In this document: piece after piece, positions 60,960-64,000 of the stretch | How the letters are laid out: each line of letters begins with the position of its first letter | Position numbering within the stretch: position 1 is the first letter of the stretch | Assembly: GCA_037349105.1 (NCBI GenBank) | Contig: JAYJMM010000118.1 | Coordinates: 1,984,001-2,048,000, forward strand | Length of the DNA stretch: 64,000 nt | Direction: 5' to 3' | From: Limnomonas spitsbergensis | Taxonomy: Eukaryota > Chlorophyta > Chlorophyceae > Chlamydomonadales | Notes under the pieces: generated by a model | Seen by the model: only the letters and a program-made list of their open reading frames with translations | Database searches by the model: none | What the model was told of the DNA's origin: nothing | Translations under genes and position numbers: made by a program

Positions 60960-61748
60960 TGGCTAGCTGGGACCTGGGTGCGGCTAAGTGTATGCAAGCA
61001 GCAAATGAGGATTATGCGTTCAGCCATTGCTACAGGCGGCAGGACGAGGGTTCATTATGAAAGGTCTTAGGTAGACGTTTGCTACATGAGATTTCTCTGC
61101 CAGGCAGACACACCACCATGTCTGTGGCTCTCTACTTGCAACACAATTGCTGCCTATGGACTGCATAAATTGAAACCTAGCTGCAGGCCATAGCCTTGGT
61201 CAAAAAAATGCAACACTGTGGGATTGATTGAGACACTGATACTGGCAGTACCATTAATGGATGTGCGAGTTGAACCCTACATGAACATGGTCATGACTCG
61301 ATTCTTTTACCCGCCGTCTTTTACCCGCTCGTAGGCACCTCGCTTGTGACGTCTGATGCCGATATGGTTGTTCGCAGACAAAGTAAGAAGCTGCACAACA
61401 TTGATATTCAAGAATAAGCTTTGCTGCCCTGGGGCCTTTGCAGACAATCCAGGCGAAGTACAGCGCACAAGTTATATGCCTAAATAATCAAAGCTGTTTA
61501 ATTTAGCTGTAAGGACATATCTTTGTACCACGCACGAGCATCAGAACATGGTCTGGGCTTGGAGCATTTGCTGTATGGCTGCGTTCCGCATGCATCTTCA
61601 CATCTTGCGCACCATCAGCTTGTCATGCTTGGCCAGACGGCTTTGTAGTGTGCAATGGTCGCTGTTTTCCATATGGTTATATCATGAAGAAGGCAGAGCA
61701 TGGAGGTCTTAGCCAGATCCATCGCTTGCTTCTCCTGCAGATTGCACC

Positions 61749-64000
61749 ATGGACCAAAATAAGAAACGTGCGATAAGAACGGCTTTGTACAAGAAGATCG
61801 ACAAGGATGAGAGGTGCGTCTGTCTTATTCAGTGAGGGGCTGAACACTGGGCGGAATACTCTATCATGTTTCTCCATGAAATGTATAATGCCGATCAGTG
61901 GTTGTCACTAAATGAGTTGATCCTGAAGGTTGAGTATCTGTTTAGGGTCATAAAGAAGCAAGTGTGAGGAAGGGATACCAGTGAAAATGATTTGATATCC
62001 AGCTCTTTGTAGTTAAGTATTTCAACTGCCAGACAATGGCTGATGAACTCTCCACTTACTTTCATCAGATGACCACACACATGTTTCATGCAGGTTTGAA
62101 TCGAAGCCAAAAGTCAAGATTGGAAGCAAGTGCATTGAAGTCAAGGCAAAACTGACCTTTGTGGAGGCGCAGAGACAGGCGCTGGCACACGCTGCGCCGC
62201 CTCAAACAGACGGTGCCGCTGCTGCTGCTGCTACCTTCAAGGCTGATATGGAAGATAGCCATTGCGATGGGACCCATCTTGAAGACCTGGACCGGGACAT
62301 CAGGATAGACATTTTGTTTGAGTGGGCGAGTTCGGGCAAGGTGAGCAAAGAGTGATCACTCATTAATGTCATCATCAGTGTATGTATGTGGTTTTCCAGC
62401 CTTGCAATATCAGCGTCTGTGCGACCAATGCAACAGTAGCAAAACTGGCTGTTGCCATCTGTCTCGTAATCCTGCTCACCCAAGGATCTTTGTGAGGATA
62501 TCAAAATATAGTGAATCCAGAAGTGATATCCATCCTGTGTTTGTTGCTGCAACTGTACTTTGCTTGTTTTGTTCTCACACTTGCCACCCATGTTGTTGCC
62601 TGTGAAGCTGGTCAATGAGCGTGAAGAGAAGAACCCATTTGAGGATAAGCCTGAAGCAATGTGCGTAGCGATTCCAACATAATATAATATCATTATTTTA
62701 TTGGAGAACTGTTTGTATGTCTGCTGGTCTGTGTACTTCTGCACAAGCCAAGGCATGCCCATGCTGCTGTTGCTGCTTTTAAAAATGCGTTGGTCATCTA
62801 TTGATGGAAGAGTGCTCTCAATCGGCCCACTTGACAATTTCAAATCAGGAGAATTTATCCGCTGGGAACTAGCTGGGTGGGTCAGCGCTTGAGCTGAACT
62901 TTGTGTGAGGGCTTCCTGAGCCTTGAGACTGTAAGACCACGTCAACATAAACTCTTGCCCTTTTCCCCAGCTCAACGCCTTATCCAACCCCTGATTCAAA
63001 CCCTGACTCGATGCTCCAGGTGTGCGGTGAAGGCTCTGAAGCTCATGAAAAGCGCTAGAGCACCAGGTTTCAGTCAACTTGGGGGATGCAAAATCGAGAG
63101 CCTGGTCCTGTGGCGCCGGCGTGCACATCGAGAAGCTTGTAAAGCTTGCCCCCAGTCTCCTGTCAAAGGAAGCTGTGCCGGGATGACAGCCTTGCATCTC
63201 CTGACAGAGGTTTGGAGGGCGTTTCTGCCGGAGGAAAATCTGCCGGAGGAAAATCTGCCCGACCAAAAGCCTTCCAAGCCTGATCCAAACTACGCGGTGC
63301 GCTCCTGTCGAGCCATGCCATGCATCCCCATGACGTTCTGATCTTGTGCACTAGTGCTTGGTGCCCGCATAGGGCATGTGATAGGTTGGTAGAGCTGTTT
63401 CCCCCTTATCCTTCCGAAATCAGAGAGGGGACAGAAGAAACAGAGGCATTTAACACCATGTTTCCTCGTTGGGCACGTATTATACGTTCATGCCTGTAGC
63501 TGCCTCATTTCCCTTGTCCTTGCATCAGGTGCGCATGCGTCACATTGAGCGTGAGATCAGGGAAACGCAGCGCACCGTGATGATCCATGAGTTATTGGAC
63601 TTTGGGAAATTTGAGGCATGCCGCAATTGTGTTCGTTACCTGATTTCGGACATCGACCGCCTGGTTCTGCAGCCGCTGGAAAGGGAGCTGTCTGGGATAA
63701 ACCAGCAGCAGCAGCAGCAGGATCCGGCTGATGAGCAATTTTCAGATCTAGAAGCAACATTGGAGAAGATCCTTAGAACTGGTCCCGGTACTGATATCCA
63801 CAGCGGTGTCAGCCTGCCATATGGGGCGCCTCCTGCTGGGCGCATTGCTACGAGCCTCTCTGGCAGCTGCGACGCAGATGATCCTGAGAACGAGGGTGAG
63901 GAGGAGGACGCGGAGGACAAGGGTGAGGAGGAGGACGAGGGCGAGGAGGACGAGGAGGAGGACATGGAGGATGAGGATGAGGACATGGAGGATGAGGATG
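61749..64000 (+). CDS. Unrecognised gene, partial, with acidic C-terminal tract running off the window
   Basis: Exons 61749-61813 (Met start MDQNKKRAIRTALYKKIDKD) and 62094-62340 join in phase, then 62608-62660 (VNEREEKNPFEDKPEA); the join to 63529-64000 does not keep phase, so an exon is missing. The last part reads MRHIEREIRETQRTVMIHEL, LLDFGKFEACRNCVRYLISD and a Gln run, then from about 63890 an uninterrupted Glu/Asp-rich tract to the window edge. An acidic tail like this is common in nuclear and chromatin proteins, but no domain was recognised. It might be the continuation of the 60687 frame; no splice link was found. Confidence 0.5.

Overview
The window looks like nuclear DNA of a green alga (Chlorophyta). 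The reasons are intron-rich genes with GT-AG splice sites in good codon phase, a chloroplast-type PHT4/ANTR anion transporter, an organelle RNA-factor-like protein with repeated '(Q)ELANLLWA' helices (OPR/FASTK-like), a PhoX/DUF839 protein, GC-rich Ala/Gln/Gly/Pro low-complexity coding stretches, and many short introns with degenerate G/T-rich repeats. I see no bacterial operons, rRNA or CRISPR. I did not run a tRNA search. The species cannot be named from the sequence alone.

Layout. (1) 1-6268, minus: a PhoX-like (DUF839) gene running off the left edge. A 136-bp MITE-like element sits in one intron, and one exon shows an apparent frameshift. (2) 9357-14523, plus: a PHT4/SLC17-type anion or phosphate transporter with 11 phase-consistent exons; its transit-peptide exon was not found. 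(3) 17891-29276, minus: a large OPR/FASTK-like repeat protein of about 1,500 residues or more, probably acting in organelle RNA metabolism. (4) 29.6-34.1 kb, plus: a decayed Gag-type retroelement with capsid-like and CCHC zinc-knuckle regions and no recognisable pol. (5) 36873-37438, plus: part of an unrecognised gene with an in-frame stop. (6) 38163-41341, plus: a six-exon gene for a 479-residue protein with two RNase H1-type hybrid-binding (viroplasmin) domains and no RNase H domain. (7) 43309-48674, plus: a pseudokinase followed by a KEN ribonuclease-like domain (IRE1/RNase L family). (8) 51394-60098, minus: a papain-family cysteine protease resembling Dictyostelium counting-factor-associated protein D, with Cys, His and Asn intact. 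(9) 60687 to the right edge, plus: two unrecognised gene fragments, the second with a strongly acidic tail.

The genes do not form one pathway. PhoX and PHT4 could both serve phosphate handling. The KEN protein, the hybrid-binding protein and the OPR protein all point to RNA biology, but nothing links them except proximity. The most striking structural pattern is the repeated presence, in at least four introns, of degenerate copies of the edge of the neighbouring exon. A second is the tandem duplication that copied a split hybrid-binding domain together with its intron. Gene models here are hand-built from splice signals, reading phase and family motifs. First exons are the weakest part.
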